Shown: positions 1-6,335, counted from the stretch's first letter. The stretch is DNA of 6,771 bases from Gammaproteobacteria bacterium (GCA_015661095.1 JACVQI010000208.1:1-6771); one strand, 5' to 3'. The notes: generated from the sequence alone by a model not told the origin. Translations and numbers: made by a program.

Positions 1-123
1 CTGCGCGGCGCCTTCGAGATTGCCGCGATCATGGGGGACTATGTCATGGCTGCCATTATGCTGCATGCAGTCGATCAGCAACTGGCCGCGGACCGGCCGG
101 CATTATTACCAATAAACGAATGA
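1..123 (+). CDS. C-terminal end of a carboxymuconolactone decarboxylase-like protein (partial)
   Basis: An open frame runs from the window edge to a TGA at 121-123 and encodes 40 residues. The visible part has a helix with the pattern FEIAAIMGDYVMAAIMLHAV, followed by a short polar tail ending in LLPINE. This resembles the last helix of carboxymuconolactone decarboxylase (CMD/AhpD-like) proteins, where a conserved E..x.G.Y....L.L stretch closes the helical bundle. The catalytic cysteines or proton-relay residues would lie upstream and are not visible, so the family call is tentative. The stop is 7 bases before the next gene on the same strand, which suggests co-transcription. CMD proteins act in lactone or aromatic ring breakdown or as thiol-dependent peroxidases; which applies here cannot be told. 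Confidence 0.6.
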   Translation: MRGAFEIAAIMGDYVMAAIMLHAVDQQLAADRPALLPINE

Positions 124-130
124 ACCTCGT

Positions 131-829
131 ATGGCCACTTTTCTAGTCGCACACGGCGCCTGGTCGGCCGGTTGGGCCTGGAAGAAGATGCATCCATTAA
201 TGAGCGGTATGGGACACCGGTTTATCACCCCGACCTATACCGGTCTGGGGGAGCGCGCGCATCTGGCCCATGCCGCCATCGATCTGGAAACGCATATCCA
301 GGACATTCTGGGCGTGATCAAATACGAGGCATTAACGGATATTATTCTGATCGGCCATAGCTATGGCGGCATGGTGGCAACTGGCGTCGCCGATCGGGTA
401 AGCGCAGTCATCAAACGTCTGGTTTATCTCGATGCCTTCGTACCGAGGGACGGCCAGTCGCTCTATGACCTGGTTACCGATGAAACCCGCCAACGCATCC
501 GCCAGTTCCCCGCAACTAATGACAATAACTGGCGACTGCCACCAAACCCGATGCCGGCGGACACATCGGATCAGGATCGGCAATGGGCCGAACCGTTACG
601 CCGGCATCAGCCAGTCCAGACCGTCACACAGCCCTTAAGGCTGCGACAGGATCCCCCGCCCATGCCCAGGACCTATATCTATTGTACCCGCAGCGATACC
701 TTTCAGCCGTTCGCCCGGCGGGCGCAGGAGGAGGGCTGGGATTATTATGAAATGGACAGCAGCCATAATCCCCACATCACCGCACCGCAGGATTTGGCTG
801 CGCTACTGGATAAAATCGCAAGTCTTTAA
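131..829 (+). CDS. Alpha/beta hydrolase, TGLGER-type esterase
   Basis: This 232-residue cytoplasmic serine hydrolase has no signal peptide. Visible landmarks are the oxyanion-side HGAW at residues 8-11, the family signature TGLGERAHL at 37-45, and the nucleophile elbow GHSYGG at 75-80 with Ser77. The probable acid is Asp189 in TRSDTF, and the probable catalytic histidine is His212 in SSHNPHITAPQDL. The length is normal for the methylesterase / EstC / pyrethroid-esterase-like group of alpha/beta hydrolases (AB_hydrolase_6 type), which cleave small carboxylic esters. The substrate is not predictable. The ATG lies 7 bases after the CMD-like stop, with no strong Shine-Dalgarno sequence, consistent with an operon. 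The last eight codons (LDKIASL plus stop) belong to a sequence repeated twice more downstream. It is convergent with the hydrolase gene at 1065-2600. Confidence 0.92.
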   Translation: MATFLVAHGAWSAGWAWKKMHPLMSGMGHRFITPTYTGLGERAHLAHAAIDLETHIQDILGVIKYEALTDIILIGHSYGGMVATGVADRVSAVIKRLVYLDAFVPRDGQSLYDLVTDETRQRIRQFPATNDNNWRLPPNPMPADTSDQDRQWAEPLRRHQPVQTVTQPLRLRQDPPPMPRTYIYCTRSDTFQPFARRAQEEGWDYYEMDSSHNPHITAPQDLAALLDKIASL

Positions 830-839
830 ATTAAAGAAA

Positions 840-915
840 CGTAGGGTGGATTGAATGGAATGAAACCCACCATGATTAATGATGTCGGGTTTCGCTATGC
901 TCTACCCGACCTACG
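840..915. mobile_element. MITE-like palindromic element, copy 1
   Basis: This is a 76-bp element bounded by the inverted ends CGTAGG (840-845) and CCTACG (910-915). Inside are two hairpins. The first pairs GGTGGATT with AAACCCACC and carries one mismatch at A850; the second pairs GTCGGGT with ACCCGAC perfectly. The sequence style (GTAGGGTGG...GAAACCCACC...CCTACG) matches a class of small non-coding palindromic repeats seen between genes in many proteobacteria. That identification is from recall, not from a search. It has no coding capacity, so movement would need a transposase supplied elsewhere. Lying between convergent genes, it may serve as a bidirectional terminator. Confidence 0.7.
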
Positions 916-951
916 GTCTGGATAAAATCGCAAGTCTTTAAATTAAAGAAA

Positions 952-1027
952 CGTAGGGTGGGTTGAATGGAATGAAACCCACCATGATTCATGATGTCGG
1001 GTTTCGCTATGCTCTACCCGACCTACG
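952..1027. mobile_element. MITE-like palindromic element, copy 2
   Basis: This is the second copy of the 76-bp element, 112 bp downstream of the first, with the same inverted ends CGTAGG (952-957) and CCTACG (1022-1027). It differs from copy 1 at two bases. G962 completes the first hairpin, giving an uninterrupted 8-bp stem GGTGGGTT/AACCCACC. The second hairpin GTCGGGT/ACCCGAC is unchanged. Copy 2 therefore looks closer to the parental element, and copy 1 carries the stem-breaking change. Confidence 0.7.
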
Positions 1028-1064
1028 GTCTGGATAAAATCGCAAGTCTTTAAATTAACGTTCT

Positions 1065-2600
1065 CTATTCTTGAACGACCGGGACAAGTAGATAGGAAGC
1101 ATATTTCCCACCGGAATATATAATGTGGTTGCCCTGGTTCACCGTGTCTTCATGGCGGTCGCACATGACGGGCTTGGGATAGTCATGGATATCCTTGCCC
1201 TGTATGACCAGGCGTAAGGTCTCGCCTTTATCAAAGTGAGTACCGGACGGCCAGATCTCAATCTCCAATGGAACGATTTCACCTGGTTTGAGTTTCAGTT
1301 CGCGCTGGTGTTTCAATACAGGCTGCCAGGCAGTAGATTTTTTTTCATCGAGTTCCCGGTGCGAGGCCCGCAGCCAGCCCAGGGCCACGGGACCGTCATC
1401 GAAGTGGGCCCAGAAGGCGAAGGGCACCAGCGTGCCGTTGCGGTCGAGTTTCTGGATGGCGATGAACAGATCCATGTCATCACCCGCATCGGTGGCTGCC
1501 CACAAACGCAACTTCATATGGCCGATCAGATTGGTGGGTTCAGTGAACACATAATCGAATGTTGTCCGTTGTTGATCGGTTGCAGCATATTGGCAGGATG
1601 ATTCCTGCTCCCGAGTGATTTGTTCCAGTGTCCTCTTGCCGGCATTGAGATATAACCGCGAGTATTGGGTCCGGGCATTGCCTTTGAGAAACCGATCGAA
1701 GAATTGCCGCAGCCGTTCGACGCTGTCCGGCTCATAGTAATAGGCCCACTTCTTGCGGCCATGCACTTCCAGCCATTTATGTTTCGAGGCAATCTGTTTG
1801 AAACCCTCCAGGGTGCCGCGGGTGTGCATGCCATGATCGGTCCAGCTGGCGACGATAAAAGCGGGTACCTGGATCCGGGAAAAATCGCAGGCCTTGGATT
1901 GCCAGTAGTCATCGAACAACGGCCGCTCCCTGGTTTCCAGGGCCAGGTCTTCAACGCGCGTCGTGCTGTAACCCCAGCGCCCCGGCAGGTAGGGCCAGAA
2001 AAAAGTTTCCGGTATCCCGCCGTGACGCACGACCTCGCGGTAGGTGCGGTAGGTATCGGCCCAGCCTTCCCAGGGATTTATCGCCGCGAGGTGCGGCGGG
2101 TTGGTTTCGGCGACGCGCCATTGTGAACTGGCCAGATAGGAGACCCCGGACAGGCCAACCTTGCCGTTGCTCCAGGGCTGGGTGCCGGCCCATTCGATCA
2201 GATCGTGAAAATCCTGCGCCTCTTCCGGCGACAGGAATGTGGCATCGCCCTCGGCATACCAGTTGCCGCGCTTGTCGGCATTGATGACGGCATAGCCGTG
2301 GGCTACCCAGTAGAGCGGGTCGGGTGCTTCAAAGGCGCACCATTTGGAAAAATGTTCCGGTTTGACGCCGCAGTTGGGGAAGTTATCGCTGTAATTGGTG
2401 TGGCCGTGCTTGCCGTAGGGCCCCCAGGCGATAATGGGTGGCGCTGGTTTCTCATCCACGGGCCGAAAGACATCGACATAGAGCCGGACGCCGTCGCGCA
2501 GAGTGACCGCCACATCCCGTTCGATGAGCATGTTATCCGCTATGCTGCGGTGGTACACGGGCGCCGCCCCTTGCTTGCTCTCCGGGGGACCGTAGGGCAA
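1065..2600 (-). CDS. CocE/NonD family hydrolase (X-Pro dipeptidyl-peptidase-like)
   Basis: This is a 511-residue serine hydrolase of the CocE/NonD or X-Pro dipeptidyl-peptidase S15 type, which hydrolyses acyl esters or amide bonds. The N-terminal domain starts with IERDVAVTLRDGVRLYVDVFRP (about 26-47, written here only as a landmark region with key DGVRL and FRP). The nucleophile elbow GLSGVSYLASSQW (149-161) places the nucleophile at Ser154. Asp255 in SWTDHG and His280 in LEVHGRKKW complete a plausible triad. From about residue 320 the jelly-roll C-terminal domain is recognisable from IGHMKLRLWAAT and DMDLFIAIQKLDRNG. The 511-aa reading begins at a TTG immediately after an in-frame TAG; an ATG at codon 24 (2529-2531) is the alternative. 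The residues before codon 24 look protein-like, so either start is possible. No signal peptide is seen. It is divergent from the transporter and convergent with the esterase. Confidence 0.93.
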   Translation of the reverse strand: MPYGPPESKQGAAPVYHRSIADNMLIERDVAVTLRDGVRLYVDVFRPVDEKPAPPIIAWGPYGKHGHTNYSDNFPNCGVKPEHFSKWCAFEAPDPLYWVAHGYAVINADKRGNWYAEGDATFLSPEEAQDFHDLIEWAGTQPWSNGKVGLSGVSYLASSQWRVAETNPPHLAAINPWEGWADTYRTYREVVRHGGIPETFFWPYLPGRWGYSTTRVEDLALETRERPLFDDYWQSKACDFSRIQVPAFIVASWTDHGMHTRGTLEGFKQIASKHKWLEVHGRKKWAYYYEPDSVERLRQFFDRFLKGNARTQYSRLYLNAGKRTLEQITREQESSCQYAATDQQRTTFDYVFTEPTNLIGHMKLRLWAATDAGDDMDLFIAIQKLDRNGTLVPFAFWAHFDDGPVALGWLRASHRELDEKKSTAWQPVLKHQRELKLKPGEIVPLEIEIWPSGTHFDKGETLRLVIQGKDIHDYPKPVMCDRHEDTVNQGNHIIYSGGKYASYLLVPVVQE

Positions 2601-2649
2601 CTAGCATAGCAAATCCTGACAAGGGTAATGATAGCCTATAATTGGCATT

Positions 2650-2664
2650 CCACATTTGCTGTGG
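2650..2664. promoter_or_regulatory. Small palindrome in the divergent intergenic region (possible operator)
   Basis: CCACA-TTTGC-TGTGG is a perfect 5-bp inverted repeat with a 5-base centre. It lies between the divergent hydrolase and transporter genes and just upstream of a candidate extended -10 box. The position fits a regulator site serving both genes, but a palindrome this short can arise by chance. Confidence 0.25.
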
Positions 2665-2677
2665 CGCTGGCAAGTTG

Positions 2678-2686
2678 TGTTAATAT
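2678..2686 (+). promoter_or_regulatory. Candidate extended -10 promoter for the transporter operon
   Basis: TGTTAATAT gives an extended -10 (TG, one base, TAATAT) about 30 bases before the transporter ATG. The best -35 candidate, TTGCTG at 2656-2661, is 19 bases upstream and weak, as expected if the extended -10 carries recognition. It would drive the transporter and the hydrolase at 3880-4761. No comparably clear promoter was found for the opposite strand. Confidence 0.35.
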
Positions 2687-2716
2687 GAAATCCCGCGAAA
2701 AATAAATCATAAAACC

Positions 2717-3867
2717 ATGATCAAGCGCTGGTACTTCGGCTGGACGGTATTGCTCGGCATGTTTAGCAGTTACATGGCGATTGTCGGCATCATGATCTAT
2801 ACCCTGCCGCTATTTTATCCCGCCATCATCAATGAATTCGGTTTCAGCACCGAACAGGTAACCCGGCCCGCCTTCTTGGCCTACATGGCCGGCGCCTTCA
2901 TTACGCCCTTCATCAGTCCGTTTTATGATCGCTACTCAATCCGGAAGTTTATGCTGGCCGGTACTGTCTTCATGGTTCTCGGCCTGCTGGCACTTTTAAC
3001 CGCCGCCGGGGTATCGCCGTCGGTTTGGTCCTGACCAGCACCAGTGTCGGCGGCGCGGTTTTTCCGCTGGTGGTCCGCCAAGTCATGGCCGGGGCCGCGG
3101 ACTGGCGCGAGACAATCTTTGTTCTGATGGCCATTTGTGCCGTAATGATGTTGTTGCCATTGATCTTCCTGATCCGCAGCCGCCCCGAGGATATTGGATT
3201 GAAACAGGCGGAGGCTGATCCCCCGGAGATAGAGTCCCGGATGGCCGGAGCACAGGCTGAAGGTACAACCCTGAAGGAAGCCTTGCGCCAGCCCGAGTTT
3301 TATCTGATTGCTTTCGCCACCGCTGGTTTGTGGTTCTGTCTGAATGGCCTCGTAACGCACCAGACTATTTTCATCGGCACTGAACTGGGCATTGGCATCG
3401 ATACATTAACTCTGATCACCAGTGTCTTTTTTTCCTTCGCCATCGTTGGCAAGCTCACGCTAGGCTGGTTGTCCGATCGTTTTAACAAGGTTCTGATTAT
3501 GTTTGGTTCGGTATTGAATCTGATCGTCGGCCTGTTTATCCTGCGGCTGGCCGATTACGGCAGTGTGAACGTGCTGTATACCTATGCGGTGATCTATGGC
3601 ATCGGCTACGGCGGCATGTTTACCATGATGCAATTGGTCATCGCTGAATTCTACGCCGGCAAAAGTTATGGCCGCATCCTCGGCATACTGACCATGGTCG
3701 ATATCGGCATCGGTGGTCTGGGTATCCCCGCATTCGGATTGATGCAGGGGGCTTTCGGCAGTTATATGCCGGTACTCGAAATAATGATGGGACTGAACGT
3801 TGTGATCGCAGTTACGGTACTGGTACTGTACAAGATACGCGGAAAGATAACGGCAGTTAACTCGTAA
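2717..3867 (+). pseudogene. MFS transporter, disrupted by a frameshifting internal deletion
   Basis: Two adjoining frames together encode an MFS permease of the organic-anion/monocarboxylate-like type. The first (2717-3034) has TM1 after MIKRWYFGWTVLLG, TM2, motif A as SPFYDRYSIRKF, and TM3 (FMLAGTVFMVLGLLALL). It then runs into an unrelated tail, AGVSPSVWS. Homology resumes in another frame at about 2995 with FNRRRGIAVGLVLTSTSVGG, the family's post-TM4 'WF..RRG.A.G' motif. The rest is typical: RSRPEDIGL (about 3175-3201), the central loop, the second motif-A-like GWLSDRFNK, and six C-terminal membrane spans to the TAA at 3865-3867. TM4 and flanking residues, roughly 35-50 codons, are absent, so this is a deletion rather than a simple one-base slip. 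The joined product would be about 383 residues against the usual 400-450. A functional transporter is unlikely unless this is an assembly error. The start ATG has only a weak ribosome binding site. Confidence 0.85.
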
Positions 3868-3879
3868 AGAAAATACATA

Positions 3880-4761
3880 ATGAAAGCACGATTACTCGCT
3901 AAAGAAATCAGAAAGATCGGCCGGGAAGTCAGCTTCGAGACACTCAGCCGCACGCGTAATTTATATACACCCTTGCATCCGGTTGCGCCTTTTGCGGACG
4001 TGACTATACACCGCGATATCAGGTATGGGCCGGACGAACGCAATCGCCTCGATGTGTTTGCCCCCAAGCCTGGCGGTAATCAACATTTGCCGGTGCTGAT
4101 CTATGTCCATGGCGGTGGTTTCATCGGCGGTGACAAATATACGGCCGGGACACCGTTCTACGATAATGTCGGCGACTGGGCAGTTCGCAACGGGTTGGCG
4201 GGGATTAATATCACTTACCGTCTCGCGCCACGCCATCAATGGCCGGCGGTGATACAGGACATCGCCGCTGCCTTGCAATGGCTGCGGGAAAACGGCACCA
4301 ACCACGGCATTGATCCCGGCCGTGCCTTTCTGATGGGCCAGTCTGCGGGTGCCGCCCATGTGGCGAACTATATCGCTCATCCCGAGGTGTATGCGCCGGC
4401 GCCACACGGCCTGTCCGGCGCCATCTTCATGTCCGGGTTGTTCAATCTGCTGTCAATGGAACCGGATGAGTTATTGAAATCCTACTTTGGTAGTGATACA
4501 TCCCTCTATCCCGAACGGACATCACTGGATGGCCTGAAAAGATCAAATATTCCCTTCATGGCCACACTGGCCGAACTGGAACCCGGTTTTTTTGAACGGC
4601 AGACACTGGAATTCCTGTCAGCGATACAGGAACGCGACGGCCGTATGCCGCCGTTCGTGCATCTGCTCGGGCACAACCACCTGTCGGGGATTTTGCACCT
4701 GGGCCTGGAAGGAGATCTGCTCGGTCCCCGGATCATCGACTTCATCCATAATAAGTCGTGA
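3880..4761 (+). CDS. Alpha/beta hydrolase, HGGG type (BD-FAE / hormone-sensitive-lipase-like)
   Basis: This is a 293-residue cytoplasmic esterase-type enzyme. The oxyanion motif VHGGGFIGG is at residues 76-84, and the nucleophile elbow GQSAGA at 153-158 has Ser155. Between them ITYRLAPRHQWPAVIQD carries the usual 'YRLAP...P' signature. The C-terminal GHNHLSGILHLG supplies the catalytic histidine, probably His267 in the HLS position. The expected acid falls in AELEP, where many relatives have AELDP, so Glu234 appears to replace aspartate. The family hydrolyses small acyl esters, including formylkynurenine-like and carbamate-like compounds; the substrate here is unknown. The ATG is 12 bases after the transporter stop, with an A-rich weak binding site (AAAGAAAA), so the two are probably co-transcribed. 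A palindromic element follows 25 bases after the stop. Confidence 0.92.
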   Translation: MKARLLAKEIRKIGREVSFETLSRTRNLYTPLHPVAPFADVTIHRDIRYGPDERNRLDVFAPKPGGNQHLPVLIYVHGGGFIGGDKYTAGTPFYDNVGDWAVRNGLAGINITYRLAPRHQWPAVIQDIAAALQWLRENGTNHGIDPGRAFLMGQSAGAAHVANYIAHPEVYAPAPHGLSGAIFMSGLFNLLSMEPDELLKSYFGSDTSLYPERTSLDGLKRSNIPFMATLAELEPGFFERQTLEFLSAIQERDGRMPPFVHLLGHNHLSGILHLGLEGDLLGPRIIDFIHNKS

Positions 4762-4786
4762 CCGGTTATCATACTTTGGAATAAAT

Positions 4787-4925
4787 AAACACAGAGGCAC
4801 AGAGGACACAGAGTAATAAAAGTTATAAGCTACCATTTATTAGTAATAATTCGTCAAACTCAGTTTCGACTATATTGTAGTAGTATTATTGTTAAATTCT
4901 CTGTGTCCTCTGTGTCTCTGTGTTT
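4787..4925. mobile_element. 139-bp inverted-repeat element with CACAGAGG-type arms
   Basis: The left arm (4787-4813) and right arm (4899-4925) are 27 bases each and pair throughout, with one G-U pair (G4797 with T4915). Each arm is itself made of about three short direct units, CACAGAGG, CACAGAGGA and CACAGAG. The 85-base centre is AT-rich and non-coding. Palindromic intergenic elements with CACAGAGGACACAGAG arms are known from many bacterial genomes (from recall); no transposase is present. The right arm ends 11 bases before the ATG of the aldo/keto reductase. No clear target-site duplication was found. As RNA it would form a very stable long hairpin. Confidence 0.75.
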
Positions 4926-4936
4926 AAAATTAAATT

Positions 4937-5905
4937 ATGAAAAAACGTAAACTGGGCCGGACCGGGCTGAAAACGGGACCATTGATTTTCGGGGGCAACG
5001 TCTTCGGCTGGACCGCCGATGAGGCCATGTCCTTCCGATTGCTCGATGCTTTCGTCGATGCCGGATTGAATCTGATTGATACGGCGGATGTTTACTCCAT
5101 GTGGATTCCCGGCAACCAGGGTGGCGAATCGGAAACCATCATCGGCAAGTGGCTGAAAAAAACCGGTAAACGCGACAGGGTATTGATCACGACCAAGGTC
5201 GGCGTTGATATCAACGTCAAGAAGATGCCCGGTGCAATTAATTTGAAACCGGATTACATCTTCAAGGAAGTGGAGGATTCGCTCAAACGCCTGCAGATCG
5301 ACTGCATCGATATCTACCAGGCTCACCGGGATGACGAACACACGCCGTTACAGGAGAGCCTCGCCGCTTTCGATAAATTAATGCGAGATGGCAAGGTGCG
5401 ATCCATCGGCGCCTCCAATTATGAAGCCGGCCGGTTGGCCGAGGCGCTGCAGGTCAGCGCAGATCATGGCTATGCCCGTTACGAGACCCTGCAGCCTTGT
5501 TATAACCTGTATGACCGCAATGCCTATGAAGGTGAGTTGCAGGATCTGTGTGTAAAAGAGGAAATCGGCGTCGTTACCTACTTCTCCCTGGCCTGTGGTT
5601 TCCTGACCGGAAAATACCGCACGGAGAAGGACCTGGAAAATCGCCCGCGCGCCTACCGGGTCAAGGAGATGATGAACGAACGGGGCATGCGAATATTACA
5701 GGGGCTGGATCAGGTCGCGAAAGAACTCAAAGTAACACCGGCGCAGATCGCACTGGCCTGGGTCATGGCACAACCGGGTATTGCAGCGCCCATCGCCAGC
5801 GCCACCAACCTGCAACAACTGGAAGAACTTATCGGCGCTGCCCGGCTGGAGTTGCCGGCGGAGGCGATTGAGACATTAAATACAGCGAGCGCCTACGGCA
5901 AGTAG
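4937..5905 (+). CDS. Aldo/keto reductase
   Basis: This 322-residue cytoplasmic oxidoreductase of the aldo/keto reductase superfamily has a (beta/alpha)8 barrel and is expected to use NADP(H) to reduce aldehydes or ketones. The full catalytic tetrad is visible: Asp48 and Tyr53 in LIDTADVYS, Lys87 in LITTKVG, and His130 in IYQAHRDDEHTP. Cofactor-binding landmarks include GASNY (158-162), YFSLACGFLTGKYR (215-228) and PIASATNLQQLEEL (285-298). The N-terminal KRKLGRTGLKTGPLIFGGNVFGW is typical of the YajO/Tas/aryl-alcohol dehydrogenase-like subgroup (key GRTGL and FGG). Length is normal and there is no signal peptide. No Shine-Dalgarno sequence precedes the ATG: the space is occupied by the arm of an inverted-repeat element and then AAAATTAAATT. 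The substrate is unknown; a role in the neighbouring hydrolase pathway is inferred from position only. Confidence 0.95.
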   Translation: MKKRKLGRTGLKTGPLIFGGNVFGWTADEAMSFRLLDAFVDAGLNLIDTADVYSMWIPGNQGGESETIIGKWLKKTGKRDRVLITTKVGVDINVKKMPGAINLKPDYIFKEVEDSLKRLQIDCIDIYQAHRDDEHTPLQESLAAFDKLMRDGKVRSIGASNYEAGRLAEALQVSADHGYARYETLQPCYNLYDRNAYEGELQDLCVKEEIGVVTYFSLACGFLTGKYRTEKDLENRPRAYRVKEMMNERGMRILQGLDQVAKELKVTPAQIALAWVMAQPGIAAPIASATNLQQLEELIGAARLELPAEAIETLNTASAYGK

Positions 5906-5937
5906 CAAGAACGCCGCAGACGCCCGCTTTGAAATAA

Positions 5938-6216
5938 TTACATGCAGTTCTTTATAACAACTTCGGTCATGAACCGGTTGCCCGCTTCCTTGTCTTTCGA
6001 GGTGACGTTGTATCCGCCTTCCCATGCCCCCTTTTCCACTTTATCGCAATCATCGCTTGCTTCGCATAACTTCTGAATCTTTTCCAGATCACATTTCGGG
6101 GCAGCCATCGCGCTGGTGGATTCTTCCGCCCACAGCGGATTACAAATGCCGGTAAGTACCAAAGCCGCCGACAGCCCGAAAATCTTCAATGTTGTTGTTT
6201 TAGGTGTTTTAATCAT
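5938..6216 (-). CDS. Small exported four-cysteine protein, function unknown
   Basis: This 92-residue protein is not recognised as a named family. Residues 1-30 form a typical Sec signal peptide: basic N-terminus (MIKTPKTTTLK), hydrophobic core IFGLSAALVLTG, and a probable cleavage after LWA before EES. The C25 context (TGIC) does not fit a lipobox. The mature part is about 62 residues with cysteines at 42, 51, 57 and 91, enough for two disulfides in the periplasm or outside the cell. It contains CDLEKIQKLCEASDDC and ends KNCM. The start is well supported by GGAG at 6224-6227 (minus strand), 7 bases from the ATG. It is convergent with the aldo/keto reductase, with 32 bases between stops and no obvious terminator hairpin. 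No link with the hydrolase cluster is evident. Confidence 0.8.
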   Translation of the reverse strand: MIKTPKTTTLKIFGLSAALVLTGICNPLWAEESTSAMAAPKCDLEKIQKLCEASDDCDKVEKGAWEGGYNVTSKDKEAGNRFMTEVVIKNCM

Positions 6217-6289
6217 TGTTGTTCTCCAGTGGTTAACGTTTACGCTTTTCGATTGTTAATCAAAGCCCCTTTTGACAGATGCATCAAAT

Positions 6290-6308
6290 AAGCCTGAGTC
6301 TCAGGCTT
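6290..6308. promoter_or_regulatory. Perfect palindrome, possible operator
   Basis: AAGCCTGA-GTC-TCAGGCTT is an 8-bp perfect inverted repeat with a 3-base centre. Neither strand continues into a convincing T-run, so an operator fits better than a terminator. Its right arm shares two bases with the -35 box of the candidate promoter at 6307-6335, where a bound protein would block RNA polymerase. It is also about 75 bases upstream of the exported-protein ATG on the other strand. Confidence 0.45.
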
Positions 6309-6335
6309 GTCCCATAAAAATATATCGTCTATATT
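6307..6335 (+). promoter_or_regulatory. Candidate sigma-70 promoter
   Basis: TTGTCC (6307-6312) and TATATT (6330-6335) are separated by exactly 17 bases. They match the consensus at 4 of 6 and 5 of 6 positions, and the spacer is AT-rich. It would transcribe toward the short frame at 6406 and the membrane protein at 6533, leaving a leader of roughly 65 or 190 bases. Confidence 0.45.

Larger units (their letters stand above)
806..1058. repeat. 112-bp tandem repeat containing the esterase 3' end and a MITE-like element
   Basis: Two full 112-bp units (806-917 and 918-1029) and a partial third of 29 bp (1030-1058) stand head to tail. The two full units differ at only two positions by my reading: A850 versus G962, and A878 versus C990. 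Each unit begins with a 29-bp block (D) carrying the last seven codons, stop and ATTAA of the esterase, followed by an 83-bp block (E) built around a palindromic element. The overall pattern is D-E-D-E-D. Only the first D is translated; its left edge falls exactly on a codon boundary. The third D ends 6 bases from the stop of the convergent hydrolase gene. Confidence 0.95.

Noticed and set aside
840..1058. CRISPR array
   Set aside because: The period is 112 bp and the intervening sequence is itself repeated, so there are no unique spacers. It is a tandem duplication with palindromic elements.
1236..2126. Long plus-strand reading frames (up to 153 codons) opposite the CocE/NonD hydrolase
   Set aside because: They lie antisense to a clearly recognisable 511-residue enzyme and have no domain-like composition. 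They are shadows of its codon structure.
3001..3034. Programmed ribosomal frameshift in the transporter
   Set aside because: No strong slippery heptamer is evident, and a frameshift alone would not restore the missing TM4 segment. A deletion explains both observations.
2932..3360. Minus-strand 142-codon frame across the transporter break
   Set aside because: Polar, low-information sequence antisense to MFS membrane helices. The plus strand explains the region.
4814..4898. Promoter inside the AT-rich centre of the inverted-repeat element
   Set aside because: TATATT and TATTAT strings occur, but none has a matching -35 at 16-18 bases. AT-richness makes chance matches likely.
6272..6277. Consensus TTGACA as a plus-strand -35 box
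   Set aside because: The sequence 16-18 bases downstream (TGAGTC region) bears no resemblance to a -10 box.
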